Shown here: positions 25,624-34,063 of the stretch, in pieces
Numbering within the stretch: position 1 is the stretch's first letter
How the letters are laid out: every line of letters starts with the position of its first letter
Source: Nocardia transvalensis
GTDB lineage: Bacteria; Actinomycetota; Actinomycetes; Mycobacteriales; Mycobacteriaceae
Length of the DNA stretch: 64,000 nucleotides
Direction of reading: 5' to 3'
Assembly (NCBI RefSeq): GCF_015477765.1
Contig: NZ_JADLQQ010000004.1
Coordinates: forward strand, 124,001 to 188,000
Program-made: the position numbers and the translations under genes
Notes under the pieces: model-generated
Databases searched by the model: none
What the model was told of the DNA's origin: nothing
What the model saw: the letters and a program-made list of their open reading frames with translations, nothing else

Positions 25624-25858
25624 GGTGTCTCCTGCGCTCGCCGTGCGCCTGGGCGGACGAGAACCCCCGCAGCGCACCAATCGCCTAACTGTCTCGACGG
25701 GTAGTTTACGGGGCGGCCCGAGGGCGCGGCACCCCGAGGTGTTGCCCCATGTTTACGCGGTGGCTGCCGGGGTACCCCAGTTACCGTTCTGTGTCCGTCG
25801 ATAGCGGATCGTAAGGATGCACGGCCACGAGCCAACGCGTCTGCTAGGGAAGTAGATT

Positions 25859-26569
25859 ATGAGCGCTAACCTGATGATCGTAGAGGACGACGACCGGGTC
25901 CGGAGCGCCCTGCGGCTGGCCATGGAGGATGAGGGCTACGACGTCGCCGAGGCGGAGGAGGCCGAGGATGCGCTCGAACACCTGCGCGACAACGGCGCGC
26001 CGGATGTGATGATCGTCGACCTGATGCTCGGCGATATGGACGGCTTCTCCTGCATCCGGGAGATCCGCCGCGACCACGACGTACCGATCATCGTGGTGAG
26101 CGCGCGTGACGACACTCACGATGTGGTGGCCGCGCTGGAGGCCGGTGCGGACGATTTCGTGACCAAGCCGTTCGAGATCAAGGAGATCACCGCCCGGATG
26201 CGGGCGCTGCGCCGGCGCGCCCAGCAGTTCGCCGAGCCGCCCACCCCGCAGGAGGTGGTGCTCGATGCCGATCCCGAAGCGCCCCTGCTGCTTTCGGCCG
26301 ATGCGGGGACGGTGCGCCGGGGTGAGGAGGAGCTGCATCTGACCCTCACCGAATTCCGGCTGCTGTGCGAGCTGGCCGAGACCCCGGGCCGGGTGCTGTC
26401 GCGCAGCGTGCTGCTCGAAAGGGTATGGGACCGTGGCTTTTTCGGTGACGAGCGGATCGTGGACGTGCATGTGCGCCGCCTGCGCACCAAGATCGAAAAG
26501 GATCCGTCGGAGCCCGCCATCGTGGTGACCGTGCGCGGGCTCGGCTACCGGCTCGATGTCCAGCGCTAG
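25859..26569 (+). CDS. OmpR/CseB-type response regulator
   Basis: A 236-residue response regulator. The receiver domain has the acidic pair VEDDDR near residue 10, phospho-Asp54 in IVDLMLGDMDG, and VTKPFE. The C-terminal winged helix (about 140-236) includes LTLTEFRLLCELAETPG and VDVHVRRLRTKIEKDPS. It partners with the histidine kinase whose ATG lies inside its last codons. The similarity is to Streptomyces CseB-type envelope-stress regulators; the stimulus here is unknown. The 235-base gap from the divergent L,D-transpeptidase gene could hold both promoters, which hints at cell-wall control but proves nothing. Confidence 0.88.
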   Translation: MSANLMIVEDDDRVRSALRLAMEDEGYDVAEAEEAEDALEHLRDNGAPDVMIVDLMLGDMDGFSCIREIRRDHDVPIIVVSARDDTHDVVAALEAGADDFVTKPFEIKEITARMRALRRRAQQFAEPPTPQEVVLDADPEAPLLLSADAGTVRRGEEELHLTLTEFRLLCELAETPGRVLSRSVLLERVWDRGFFGDERIVDVHVRRLRTKIEKDPSEPAIVVTVRGLGYRLDVQR

Positions 26570-27587
26570 CAGATTCTTCCGATACAGTTTGCCTCGGCGG
26601 CAAAGTTTGCGTGGCCGTGCGGTTTTCGCGTTCGCGGTGACAGCGGGCGTGGTATCGGCGCTCTTGGCGGCGACGGTGGCCGCATTCGGCCGCGGCTTCG
26701 GGGAGACCGTTGCCGTCTGTGCGATCGGCGGCACCGGAATCGGCGCGATCTTCGGGCTGTGGCTGTCGCGGCGGCTGCTGGAACCCCTGCATCAGGTGAC
26801 CGGCACCGCGGCGCGGATCGCCTCGGGGCAACTCGGCACCCGCCTGCCCGATACCGACGACCCGGATCTGGCGCCCACCGTGGACGCGTTCAACGCCATG
26901 GTCGATTCGCTGCAGCGGCGCATCGATCGGGAACGGCGGCTGGTGGGTGATGTGAGTCACGAATTGCGGACCCCGCTCACCACCTTGACCACCAGCGTGG
27001 GCGTGATGGCCCGATATCGCGATGAGCTGCCCGAACGGTCGCAGCGGGCGCTGGAGCTGGTGCGGGCCGAATTGGATCATCTGCGCCGATTACTCGACGA
27101 TCTGCTGGCTCTCGCGCGCGCGGAGGCGCGTATGCACGGCGCCGACGCCGAGCCGCTGTCGATGCGCGAGCTGCTCACCCACACGCTGGCCGAACTGCGC
27201 TATCCGCCCGAGCTGCTGACCGTCACCGCCGACGGCATCGTGACCGGGCGCAAACTGGAACTGGAACGGGCGGTGGTAAACCTGTTGGAAAACGCGCAAC
27301 GCCACGGCGGCGGGGCGGTCGGTGTCGGTCTGGCTAGAGTGGGAACCGAGATCGTCATCACAGTCGACGACGCCGGGCCGGGTGTGGCACCCGAGGACCG
27401 GCAACGTGTCTTCGAACGCTTCGTCACAGTGCGGCGTGGTCGCCGCTCGGGAACCGGCACCGGGATCGGGCTGGCGTTGGTCGCCGAAACCGTTGCGGCC
27501 CATGGGGGCCGAGTGGAGTGCGCGGATCGGCCGGGCGGTGGCGCGCGGTTCACGCTGTGGTTGCCGATGAGTGACGCAACTCACTGA
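26556..27587 (+). CDS. sensor histidine kinase with minimal extracellular loop
   Basis: A 343-residue kinase. Two membrane spans (about 22-44 and 51-70) are separated by only a few residues, so there is no extracellular sensor domain and sensing is likely within the membrane. A HAMP region (71-125) follows, then the histidine box GDVSHELRTPLTTL with His135, and the ATPase motifs NLLENAQRHGG, DDAGPGV and GTGIGLALV. ATG 26556 overlaps the response-regulator gene by 14 bases. The two form a two-component system. Confidence 0.9.
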   Translation: MSSASRFFRYSLPRRQSLRGRAVFAFAVTAGVVSALLAATVAAFGRGFGETVAVCAIGGTGIGAIFGLWLSRRLLEPLHQVTGTAARIASGQLGTRLPDTDDPDLAPTVDAFNAMVDSLQRRIDRERRLVGDVSHELRTPLTTLTTSVGVMARYRDELPERSQRALELVRAELDHLRRLLDDLLALARAEARMHGADAEPLSMRELLTHTLAELRYPPELLTVTADGIVTGRKLELERAVVNLLENAQRHGGGAVGVGLARVGTEIVITVDDAGPGVAPEDRQRVFERFVTVRRGRRSGTGTGIGLALVAETVAAHGGRVECADRPGGGARFTLWLPMSDATH

Positions 27588-27603
27588 AAATGCTGCTGTA
27601 ACA

Positions 27604-27620
27604 CGACTGTAATGCAGTCG
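27604..27620. promoter_or_regulatory. perfect palindrome upstream of ectA
   Basis: CGACTG (27604-27609) and CAGTCG (27615-27620) flank five bases, 64 bases before the ectA start and 17 bases after the kinase stop. It could be an operator of the ectoine operon or a weak terminator of the kinase gene. An AT-richer stretch (27646-27658) follows, where a promoter could lie, but no consensus pair is clear. Confidence 0.35.
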
Positions 27621-27683
27621 ACAGGTTGGCCTCAAAGTAAGTTGGCAAATCTTAAATACGTGCTGCAGATCCGAACACGGAGT

Positions 27684-28274
27684 ATGCCGATCAGTTCATC
27701 CGCCACCACGACACTCGAAAGGGGTTGGGAAACACCTGCGCCCGCGCTGATTCGCCCACCGCGACTCGGCGACGGAGCTGCCATGTGGCGGATCGCCGTC
27801 GATTCCAAGGTGCTCGACGCGAATTCCAGTTATGCATATCTGCTGTGGTGTCGTGATTTCCGGGGCACCTCGGTCGTCGCCGAAATCGACGACCGAATCG
27901 CCGGATTCGTCACCGGATATCTGCGCCCGGAGGCGCCGGATGTGCTGTTCATCTGGCAGGTCGCCGTCGACCACGATTTCCGCGGCCGGGGGCTCGGTGT
28001 CGCGATGCTGGACGATTTGGTAGAGTCCGTTGCGGCCCAAGGGATTTCGACTCTGGAGACGACGGTGTCGCCGGATAACGAGGCCTCGCTGGCGATGTTC
28101 GCCTCCCTGGCCCGTCGGCGTGACGCCGAGCTCACCAAACAGACGTTGTTCGAACCGCAGGATTTTCCGGACGGGCACGAGCCCGAGGACCTGTACCGGA
28201 TTGCGCCGCTGAAAGCCGCGGCGCGAGCCACGGCAGAGGACGTGGCGCACACATCACGGAAGGATCATCGATGA
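27684..28274 (+). CDS. ectA: diaminobutyrate acetyltransferase (ectoine synthesis)
   Basis: EctA acetylates L-2,4-diaminobutyrate at N-gamma, the second step to ectoine. The 196-residue GNAT protein has PRLGDGAAMWRIAVDS near the start, LLWCRDFRGTSVVAEIDDRIAGFVTGYLRP, the acetyl-CoA loop VDHDFRGRGLGVAMLDDLV (around residue 98) and TVSPDNEASLAMF. ATG 27684 is chosen over the earlier ATG 27612, whose extra N-terminus has no family match. The stop overlaps the ectB ATG (ATGA). First gene of ectABCD. Confidence 0.94.
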   Translation: MPISSSATTTLERGWETPAPALIRPPRLGDGAAMWRIAVDSKVLDANSSYAYLLWCRDFRGTSVVAEIDDRIAGFVTGYLRPEAPDVLFIWQVAVDHDFRGRGLGVAMLDDLVESVAAQGISTLETTVSPDNEASLAMFASLARRRDAELTKQTLFEPQDFPDGHEPEDLYRIAPLKAAARATAEDVAHTSRKDHR

Positions 28275-29533
28275 CCACCGCTGAGATGACCGTTTTCGAA
28301 AATTTGGAATCGAACGTGCGTGGCTATTGCCGTTCCTGGCCGACGCTGTTCGATACGGCCCAGGGCGCGTGGTTGCGCGATGGCAATGGCCGAGATTATC
28401 TGGACTTTTTCGCCGGTGCGGGCGCCTTGAACTACGGGCACAACAATCCGGTGCTCAAGCAGGCCCTGCTGGATTACATTGCCCGCGATGGCATCACCCA
28501 CGGCCTGGACATGTCGACGGTGGCCAAGCAGCAGCTGCTGGAGACCATCAACACCGTCCTGCTGGACCCACGCGGTCTGGACTACAAGGTGCAGTTCCCC
28601 GGGCCGACCGGCGCGAACGCGGTGGAGGCGGCGCTGAAGCTGGCCCGCAAGGTGACCGGGCGCACCACGATCCTGAACTTTACGAACGCGTTTCACGGGA
28701 TGACGCTGGGCGCGCTGTCGGTCACCGGCAACGCCGCCAAGCGGGCCGGTGCGGGCGTGCCGCTGGTGCACGTCAATCCGATGCCCTACGACGGCTACCT
28801 CGACGGCTCCGACGGGCTGGCGTGGATGGAACGGGCGCTGGACGACAACTCCTCCGGCGTGGACAAGCCCGCGGCGGTGATCGTGGAGACCGTGCAGGGT
28901 GAGGGCGGCGTCAACGTGTCGCGGCCGGAGTGGCTCAAGCGGCTGGCCGAACTGTGCTCCTCGCGCGGGATTCTGCTGATCGTCGACGACGTGCAGATGG
29001 GTTGCGGGCGCACCGGCCCGTTCTTCTCCTTCGAGGTTGCGGGCATCACCCCCGATATCGTGACGCTGTCGAAATCCATTGGTGGATACGGTCTTCCGCT
29101 GGCGCTGGTGCTGATGCGCCGCGATCTGGACCAGTGGGCGCCGGGTGAGCACAACGGGACCTTCCGCGGCAACAACCCCGCCTTCGTCACCGCCCAGGCC
29201 GCACTCGAGCACTTCTGGTCCGACGGGCGGCTGGAGGAGTCGACGGCGGCCAAGGGGGAGCGGATCCGAAAGTCGTTCGCCGCGTTGGCCGACAACTATG
29301 ATGGGGTGTCCACCCGCGGCCGCGGCCTGGTGCACGGGCTGGTGTTCGACGAGGCCTCTCAGGCGGGAAAGGTCAGCCGCATCGCCTTCGAACACGGCCT
29401 GCTGGTGGAGACCTCCGGCGCCGAGGACGAGGTGGTGAAACTGCTACCGCCGCTGACGATTACCGATGACGAACTCGACCACGGCCTGAGCATTCTCGGC
29501 CGCGCGGTCGATATGGTGCGAGGAGGCAACTGA
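28271..29533 (+). CDS. ectB: diaminobutyrate-2-oxoglutarate transaminase
   Basis: EctB converts L-aspartate-4-semialdehyde to L-2,4-diaminobutyrate with glutamate as amino donor, the first ectoine step. The 420-residue fold-type I PLP enzyme has PGPTGANAVEAALKLAR (phosphate-binding, ~110-126), IVDDVQMGCGRTGPFFSFE with the PLP-contacting Asp at ~239-240, and the Schiff-base Lys268 in LSKSIGGYGLPLA. It overlaps ectA by four bases. Length is normal for EctB. Confidence 0.96.
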   Translation: MTTAEMTVFENLESNVRGYCRSWPTLFDTAQGAWLRDGNGRDYLDFFAGAGALNYGHNNPVLKQALLDYIARDGITHGLDMSTVAKQQLLETINTVLLDPRGLDYKVQFPGPTGANAVEAALKLARKVTGRTTILNFTNAFHGMTLGALSVTGNAAKRAGAGVPLVHVNPMPYDGYLDGSDGLAWMERALDDNSSGVDKPAAVIVETVQGEGGVNVSRPEWLKRLAELCSSRGILLIVDDVQMGCGRTGPFFSFEVAGITPDIVTLSKSIGGYGLPLALVLMRRDLDQWAPGEHNGTFRGNNPAFVTAQAALEHFWSDGRLEESTAAKGERIRKSFAALADNYDGVSTRGRGLVHGLVFDEASQAGKVSRIAFEHGLLVETSGAEDEVVKLLPPLTITDDELDHGLSILGRAVDMVRGGN

Positions 29534-29536
29534 CCC

Positions 29537-29929
29537 ATGATCGTGCGGACCACCGCGGAGATCACCGGTACCGACCGCGATGTCGCGGACGCGGGCTGGC
29601 GCAGCAAGCGCATCATCCTGGCCGGTGACGGGGTCGGTTTCTCCTTCCACGAGACCACCATTCAGGCCGGCACCAGCCACGAGTTCCACTACGCCAACCA
29701 CGTCGAGGCGGTGTGGCTGGTCGAGGGCGAGGGCACGCTCACCGATCTGGACAACGGTGTCAGCTACGAATTGGCGCCCGGCTCGATGTATCTGCTGGAC
29801 GGACACGAGCGCCATCGCGTCGAAACCCGCACGCAGATGCGGATGTTGTGCGTGTTCAATCCGCCGGTGACCGGTCAGGAGGTGCACGACGAGAACGGCG
29901 TCTATCCCTTGGTCGCCGTAGCCGAATAG
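29537..29929 (+). CDS. ectC: L-ectoine synthase
   Basis: EctC closes N-gamma-acetyl-diaminobutyrate into ectoine. The 130-residue cupin starts MIVRTTAEITGTDRDV and has the metal/substrate residues in HEFHYANHVEAVWLVEGEGTL, then ELAPGSMYLLDGHERHRV. An AGGAGG ribosome site lies within the end of ectB. Ectoine is a compatible solute against osmotic stress. Confidence 0.97.
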   Translation: MIVRTTAEITGTDRDVADAGWRSKRIILAGDGVGFSFHETTIQAGTSHEFHYANHVEAVWLVEGEGTLTDLDNGVSYELAPGSMYLLDGHERHRVETRTQMRMLCVFNPPVTGQEVHDENGVYPLVAVAE

Positions 29930-29949
29930 GTGAGGAGGAGAACACTTCG

Positions 29950-30831
29950 ATGACGTTGGCAGACAGTCGACTCGACCGCTACCCCACCCGCACCGCCGGG
30001 CCCGCGCCGCTGGTCGAGCGCACCGATCCCACCGTGTGGGGACGGATCGAGACGCCCGCGCTGGCGAACTTCGACGCCGACGGGTACGCGATCATCGACG
30101 AGTTGCTGACACCGGTCGAGGTGGCCGACTTCGCCGCCGAGATCGACCGCCTGGCAAGCGATCCCGAGCTGCGGCTGGACGAGCGGGTGATCATCGAGAA
30201 GAAGTCGAACCGGGTGCGGTCGATCTTCGAGGTGCACAAGATCAGTGCGGCCGTCGCCGCGCTGGTGCGGGACGAGCGCGTGGTCGGGATGGCCCGGCAG
30301 GTGCTCGGCTCGGATGTGTACATCCACCAGAGCCGGGTGAACTACATGCCCGGATTCGAAGGCGCCGGCTTCTACTGGCATTCGGACTTCGAGACCTGGC
30401 ATGCCGAGGACGGTATGCCGTCGCCGCGGGCGGTGAGCCTGTCGATCGCGCTGACCGACAACTACCCGTTCAACGGCAGTCTGATGGTGATGCCCGGCTC
30501 GCAGCGCACCTATGTGCCGTGCCAGGGCGAGACCCCGGCCGACCACTACCGGGAATCGTTGCGGGAGCAGCAGATCGGCGTGCCGTCGCATGCGCACATC
30601 ACCGAACTGGCGGACCGGTACGGCATCGCCCAGTTCACCGGTGCGCGCGGCTCGGCGCTGCTGTTCGATTCGAACATCATGCACGGCTCGGCGAACAACA
30701 TCACCCCGTTCCCGCGCTCGAACATCTTCCTGGTGTTCAACAGCGTCGAGAACACCCTGCAGGAGCCGTACGCCGCCCCCGCTCCCCGCCCGACCCACAT
30801 CGCCGCCCGGGATTTCACTCCCGTGCGCTGA
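29950..30831 (+). CDS. ectD: ectoine 5-hydroxylase
   Basis: EctD turns ectoine into 5-hydroxyectoine with O2, Fe(II) and 2-oxoglutarate. The 293-residue protein carries the iron triad His144, Asp146 (FYWHSDFETWH) and His245 (SNIMHGSANN), at the positions known from characterised EctD enzymes, and the EctD signature region from about residue 143. A GAGGAGGAG ribosome site precedes ATG 29950. It closes the ectABCD operon, before a strong terminator. A complete set means the cell can make both ectoine and hydroxyectoine. Confidence 0.96.
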   Translation: MTLADSRLDRYPTRTAGPAPLVERTDPTVWGRIETPALANFDADGYAIIDELLTPVEVADFAAEIDRLASDPELRLDERVIIEKKSNRVRSIFEVHKISAAVAALVRDERVVGMARQVLGSDVYIHQSRVNYMPGFEGAGFYWHSDFETWHAEDGMPSPRAVSLSIALTDNYPFNGSLMVMPGSQRTYVPCQGETPADHYRESLREQQIGVPSHAHITELADRYGIAQFTGARGSALLFDSNIMHGSANNITPFPRSNIFLVFNSVENTLQEPYAAPAPRPTHIAARDFTPVR

Positions 30832-30910
30832 TGAACCCGCGCCGCCGCCCACGGGACGACACGGCGGCGCACCGGAGCCGGTCCTCGTCGGGACGACCGG
30901 CCCGACCCCC

Positions 30911-30944
30911 GAGGCGCCCCACTGTGCCGGCAGTGGGGCGCCTC
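30911..30944. terminator. strong hairpin after ectD, shared with the acyl-CoA dehydrogenase gene
   Basis: A perfect 14-bp stem GAGGCGCCCCACTG (30911-30924) and CAGTGGGGCGCCTC (30931-30944) with a six-base loop, between the convergent stops of ectD and the acyl-CoA dehydrogenase gene. It lacks a T-run but is the best hairpin of the region. Confidence 0.85.
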
Positions 30945-30972
30945 ACCCATTCCCACCCCAGCCGCTGCGGGA

Positions 30973-32097
30973 TTAGGGGCGGGTGAGGGTGGCGTAGCGG
31001 GTGATGTGGTGGGTGGTGGGCCCCCATTCGTTTTGGATGGCGGTGAGGCGTTTGAAGTAGTGGCCGATGGGGAGTTCTTCGGTCATGCCCATGGCGCCGT
31101 GGAGTTGGACGGCGTGTTGGCCGATGAAGCGGGCGGCGCGGCCGATGGTGGCCTTGGCGGCGGCTGCGGCGCGGGCGCGGATCGGGGGCTCGGCGTCCAG
31201 TTTCAGGGTGATGAGATAGGCGGCGGCGGTGGCCTGTTCGAGTTCCAGGTGCATGTCGACCATGCGATGTTGCAGCACTTGGAAACTCGCGATCGGCACG
31301 CCGAACTGATGGCGCTGCTTGGCGTATTCGACCGTGTCGGTGAGGACCCGGCGCATGGCGCCCACGGCCTCGGCGGAGAGGGCGGCGATGGCCTCGTCGA
31401 CGGCGGTGGCGAGGGAATCGCCCGCCGCGCCTTCGGTTCCCAGCAGCGCATCGCCCGGGACCCGGACATTCTCGAGGACGATATCGGCGGCGCGACGCTC
31501 GTCGATGGTCCGGTAGGAATGCAGGGTCAGGCCCGCGGTGCCCGCGTCCACGACGAACAGCGACGGGCCGTCCGAGCCGGGCGTGCGCGCGGTGACCAGC
31601 AGGTGGGTGGCCAGGGGAGCGCTGGTCACGACGATCTTGGTGCCGTCGAGCACCCACGCATCGCCGTCGCGCCGCGCGGTGGTCGAGACCCGGGTCAGGT
31701 CGTAGCCCGAATCCGCCTCCAGCGCCGCAAGTCCCGCGATCACCTCACCGGCGGCGATGCCCTGCAGCAGGGATTCGGCGCGGGCGCCACCGGCGCGCCG
31801 CAGCAGTCCGCCGCCCACCACCACGGTGTCGACGTACGGCTCCACGACCAGGGCACCACCCAGTGCCTCGGCGATGATCATGGTCTCCACCGCGCCACCG
31901 CCGAATCCCCCCACGGCCTCGGGCAGACTCGCGCCGAGGATGCCGACCTCCTCGGCGAAGGCACGCCAGATCTCCGGCTGCCAGCCCGCGCCGACGCGGG
32001 CCGCGGCGCGGCTCTTCTCCAGGTCGTAGCGGGCCGTCAGGAAATCTGTGACGGTGTTGCGGAGCAGCTGTTGTTCGGCGGTCAGTTCGAAGTCCAT
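30973..32097 (-). CDS. acyl-CoA dehydrogenase (short partner)
   Basis: A 374-residue flavoprotein of the acyl-CoA dehydrogenase family, which introduces an alpha-beta double bond into acyl-CoA thioesters. It begins MDFELTAEQQLLRNTVTDFL, has a middle FAD-contact region (GLAALEADSGYDLT, VLDGTKIVVTSAP) and ends with the C-terminal helices RFIGQHAVQLHGAMGMTEELPIGHYFKRL. It starts one base after the stop of a second, longer dehydrogenase. Such adjacent short/long pairs in actinobacteria often form alpha2-beta2 heterotetramers (as in steroid side-chain degradation). The substrate cannot be told. Confidence 0.9.
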   Translation of the reverse strand: MDFELTAEQQLLRNTVTDFLTARYDLEKSRAAARVGAGWQPEIWRAFAEEVGILGASLPEAVGGFGGGAVETMIIAEALGGALVVEPYVDTVVVGGGLLRRAGGARAESLLQGIAAGEVIAGLAALEADSGYDLTRVSTTARRDGDAWVLDGTKIVVTSAPLATHLLVTARTPGSDGPSLFVVDAGTAGLTLHSYRTIDERRAADIVLENVRVPGDALLGTEGAAGDSLATAVDEAIAALSAEAVGAMRRVLTDTVEYAKQRHQFGVPIASFQVLQHRMVDMHLELEQATAAAYLITLKLDAEPPIRARAAAAAKATIGRAARFIGQHAVQLHGAMGMTEELPIGHYFKRLTAIQNEWGPTTHHITRYATLTRP

Positions 32098-32098
32098 G

Positions 32099-33331
32099 TC
32101 ACAGTCCCAGGGTTGCCTTGGCGATGATGTTGCGCTGAATCTCGTTGCTGCCCGCATAGATCGAGCCGGCGCGGTCGTTGAAATAGCGCAGCGGCGCGAC
32201 CGCCTGCCATTCCTCGCCGCTGACGTAGCCGTCGGCGGGCGGCAGGTAGTCGGCCACCGGACCGCCCGGCATGGTCGCGTGCGGCTGGTAGACGCGCCCG
32301 CGCGGGCCCGCCGCCTCGAGGGCGAGTTCGGTGAGCTGCTGGCTCAATTCGGTGCCGAGGATCTTCAGCGTCGAGGCCGCCGGGCCGGGGTTGCGGCCGT
32401 GCGAGATCGCCGACATCGTGCGGTATTCCAGGATCTCCAGCACGTCGGCACGGATGCGGGCGTCGGCCAGTTTCGCGGAGAACGCCGGATCATCCAGCAG
32501 CGCACCGCCATTCGGGCCGGGCTGACCGGCGGCCTGATTCGCCAGGGCCTCGGCCAGCACCTGCAGGGTGGGACCGTATGCGGCGCCGCCGCGTTCGAAG
32601 TTCAGCAGGTATTTGGCGACGGTCCAGCCATCGTCGATGCGGCCCAGGACATTGGTCTTGGGCACCCGCACCTGATCGAAGAACACCTGATTCTGCACCT
32701 GTTCGCCGGAGGTCATGACCAGCGGACGCACCTGGATGCCCGGGGCGTCCATGGGGATGAGCACGAAGGTGATGCCCTGCTGCTTGCGGGCCAGCTTCGA
32801 CGTGCGGACCAGGCAGAAGATCCAATTCGCTTCCGTCGCATGGGTGGTCCAGATCTTGCTGCCCGTGCACACCAGATCGTCACCGTCGTCGACGGCGGCC
32901 ATGGTGAGCGAGGCCAGATCCGAACCCGCCTCCGGCTCCGAATAGCCCTGGCAGAAGAAGAGCTCGCCAGTGAGGATGCGCGGCAGGAAGAACGCCTTCT
33001 GGTCCTCGCTGCCGAAGGCGATGATGGCGTGCGCCACCATGCGGATGCCCATCGGCGACAGCGCGGGCGCGCCGGCCAGGGTCGATTCCCGGTCGAAGAT
33101 GTAGTGCTGGGTGAGGCTCCAGTCGCAGCCGCCGTACTCCACCGGCCAGGCGGGTGCGGCCCAGCCGCGGGCGTGCAGGATGCGCTGCCACGCCATGCTG
33201 GCCTCGTGATCCGGGTAGACGCTCGTGGCGAGCTGCCCGGCGCGGCGTAGCTCGGGGGTCAGGTTCTCGTCCAGAAAACGCCGCACCTCGTCGCGAAACG
33301 CCAGATCGGTGGGCGACCAGTCCAGATCCAC
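32099..33331 (-). CDS. acyl-CoA dehydrogenase (long partner)
   Basis: A 410-residue acyl-CoA dehydrogenase, first gene of a two-gene unit. The N-terminal helices start LDWSPTDLAFRDEVRRFLDENL; the FAD/substrate region reads FFCQGYSEPEAGSDLASLTMAA and WTTHATEANW; the C-terminal domain ends FNDRAGSIYAGSNEIQRNIIAKATLGL. GTG 33331 is chosen because AAGGAG lies six bases before it, although the frame is open to 33382. It probably pairs with the shorter enzyme as a heteromer. No thiolase or CoA ligase is nearby, so the pathway is open. Confidence 0.9.
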   Translation of the reverse strand: MDLDWSPTDLAFRDEVRRFLDENLTPELRRAGQLATSVYPDHEASMAWQRILHARGWAAPAWPVEYGGCDWSLTQHYIFDRESTLAGAPALSPMGIRMVAHAIIAFGSEDQKAFFLPRILTGELFFCQGYSEPEAGSDLASLTMAAVDDGDDLVCTGSKIWTTHATEANWIFCLVRTSKLARKQQGITFVLIPMDAPGIQVRPLVMTSGEQVQNQVFFDQVRVPKTNVLGRIDDGWTVAKYLLNFERGGAAYGPTLQVLAEALANQAAGQPGPNGGALLDDPAFSAKLADARIRADVLEILEYRTMSAISHGRNPGPAASTLKILGTELSQQLTELALEAAGPRGRVYQPHATMPGGPVADYLPPADGYVSGEEWQAVAPLRYFNDRAGSIYAGSNEIQRNIIAKATLGL

Positions 33332-33432
33332 GGACAACTCCTTGTGCGATAAGTGGAGCTCCACCATCTCATTTTCCCGCATCCAAGCGCAAATGGTCGT
33401 TAACTTAAGTGTCTTTTGCCCTCCCGCGACCC

Positions 33433-33540
33433 GCGGAGCGCTCTCGCATCCCTGTTGCCTCGCGGAGCGCTCTCACGCCCCCATTGCCTCGCTGAGCGCT
33501 CTCATATCCCTATGCCTCGCGGAGCGCTCTCACATCCCTG
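33433..33540. repeat. tandem repeat, four units of 28-29 bp
   Basis: Units starting GCGGAGCGCTCTC lie at 33433, 33462, 33491 (one mismatch, GCTGAG) and 33519; each is followed by a variable CA-C-CCCT segment and GCCTC. The core contains the palindrome GAGCGCTC. It lies between the divergent dehydrogenase and DUF1707 genes. Only four units and no flanking cas genes; the palindromic core and contiguous layout do not fit CRISPR. Confidence 0.85.
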
Positions 33541-33554
33541 GCCGAAGGCCAGGG

Positions 33555-33606
33555 TTGACATTCCAATGTGGAGGATGGACCATGGAACTATCTTCCACTT
33601 TGGAAT
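33555..33606. promoter_or_regulatory. TTGACA box and long inverted repeat before the DUF1707 gene
   Basis: TTGACA (33555-33560, -35-like) overlaps the left arm ATTCCAATGTGGAGGAT (33560-33576), which pairs with ATCTTCCACTTTGGAAT (33590-33606) at 15 of 17 positions. The left arm also contains the small palindrome ACATT-CC-AATGT. The DUF1707 start lies 19 bases downstream. The arrangement suggests a repressor or MerR/PadR-like site covering the promoter. Confidence 0.5.
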
Positions 33607-33624
33607 ATCGACAGGATCCACGTC

Positions 33625-34056
33625 ATGCACATCTCGACCGATATCCGCGTCTCCGATGCCGAACGGCAGCAGGTGGCCGACCTGCTGGTTCGGTATGTGG
33701 GCGAGGGACGAATCACCCTGGGCGAATACGACGAGCGCGTGGCCCGCGTCTATGCCGCTACGACACGTGATGATCTGCGGTTGGTGCTGTCGGACTTGCC
33801 GAAGCCGGTAAGCCGTGCGGCCCGGCCGAATTCGACAGCCGCGCGCTCCGTGCGCCTTCCGATCTGGCAACGCATCGAGGGCGGCGCCTGGCTCGGCGTC
33901 GGCGTGCTGTGCCTGGTGATCTGGGGGCTGATCTCGCTGGGCGCCGGGCAATTCACCTACTTCTGGCCGATGTGGGTCATCGGCCCGTGGGGTGCGGTGC
34001 TGGCGTTGCGGGCCCTCACCGGCTTCGAGGCCCGCGGGTGCCACCGTGTGAGGTAG
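33625..34056 (+). CDS. DUF1707 protein with C-terminal membrane spans
   Basis: A 143-residue protein. Residues ~5-55 match DUF1707 (RVSDAERQQVADLLVRYVGEGRITLGEYDERVARVYAA), a short domain found at the N-terminus of many actinobacterial membrane or regulatory proteins. A basic linker is followed by two membrane spans (~82-104 and 110-130). Function unknown. ATG 33625 (MHISTDIRVSD) is preferred; an upstream ATG at 33568 would place the inverted repeat inside the gene. The next membrane-protein gene starts 7 bases after its stop. Confidence 0.75.
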   Translation: MHISTDIRVSDAERQQVADLLVRYVGEGRITLGEYDERVARVYAATTRDDLRLVLSDLPKPVSRAARPNSTAARSVRLPIWQRIEGGAWLGVGVLCLVIWGLISLGAGQFTYFWPMWVIGPWGAVLALRALTGFEARGCHRVR

Positions 34057-34063
34057 GTGTGTC

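Noticed and set aside
25624-25858. Possible riboswitch before the L,D-transpeptidase gene
   Set aside because: No conserved ydaO-type or other riboswitch core was recognised on either strand.
33433-33540. CRISPR array
   Set aside because: Only four units, units are contiguous with very short variable parts, the core is palindromic, and no cas genes are in the window.
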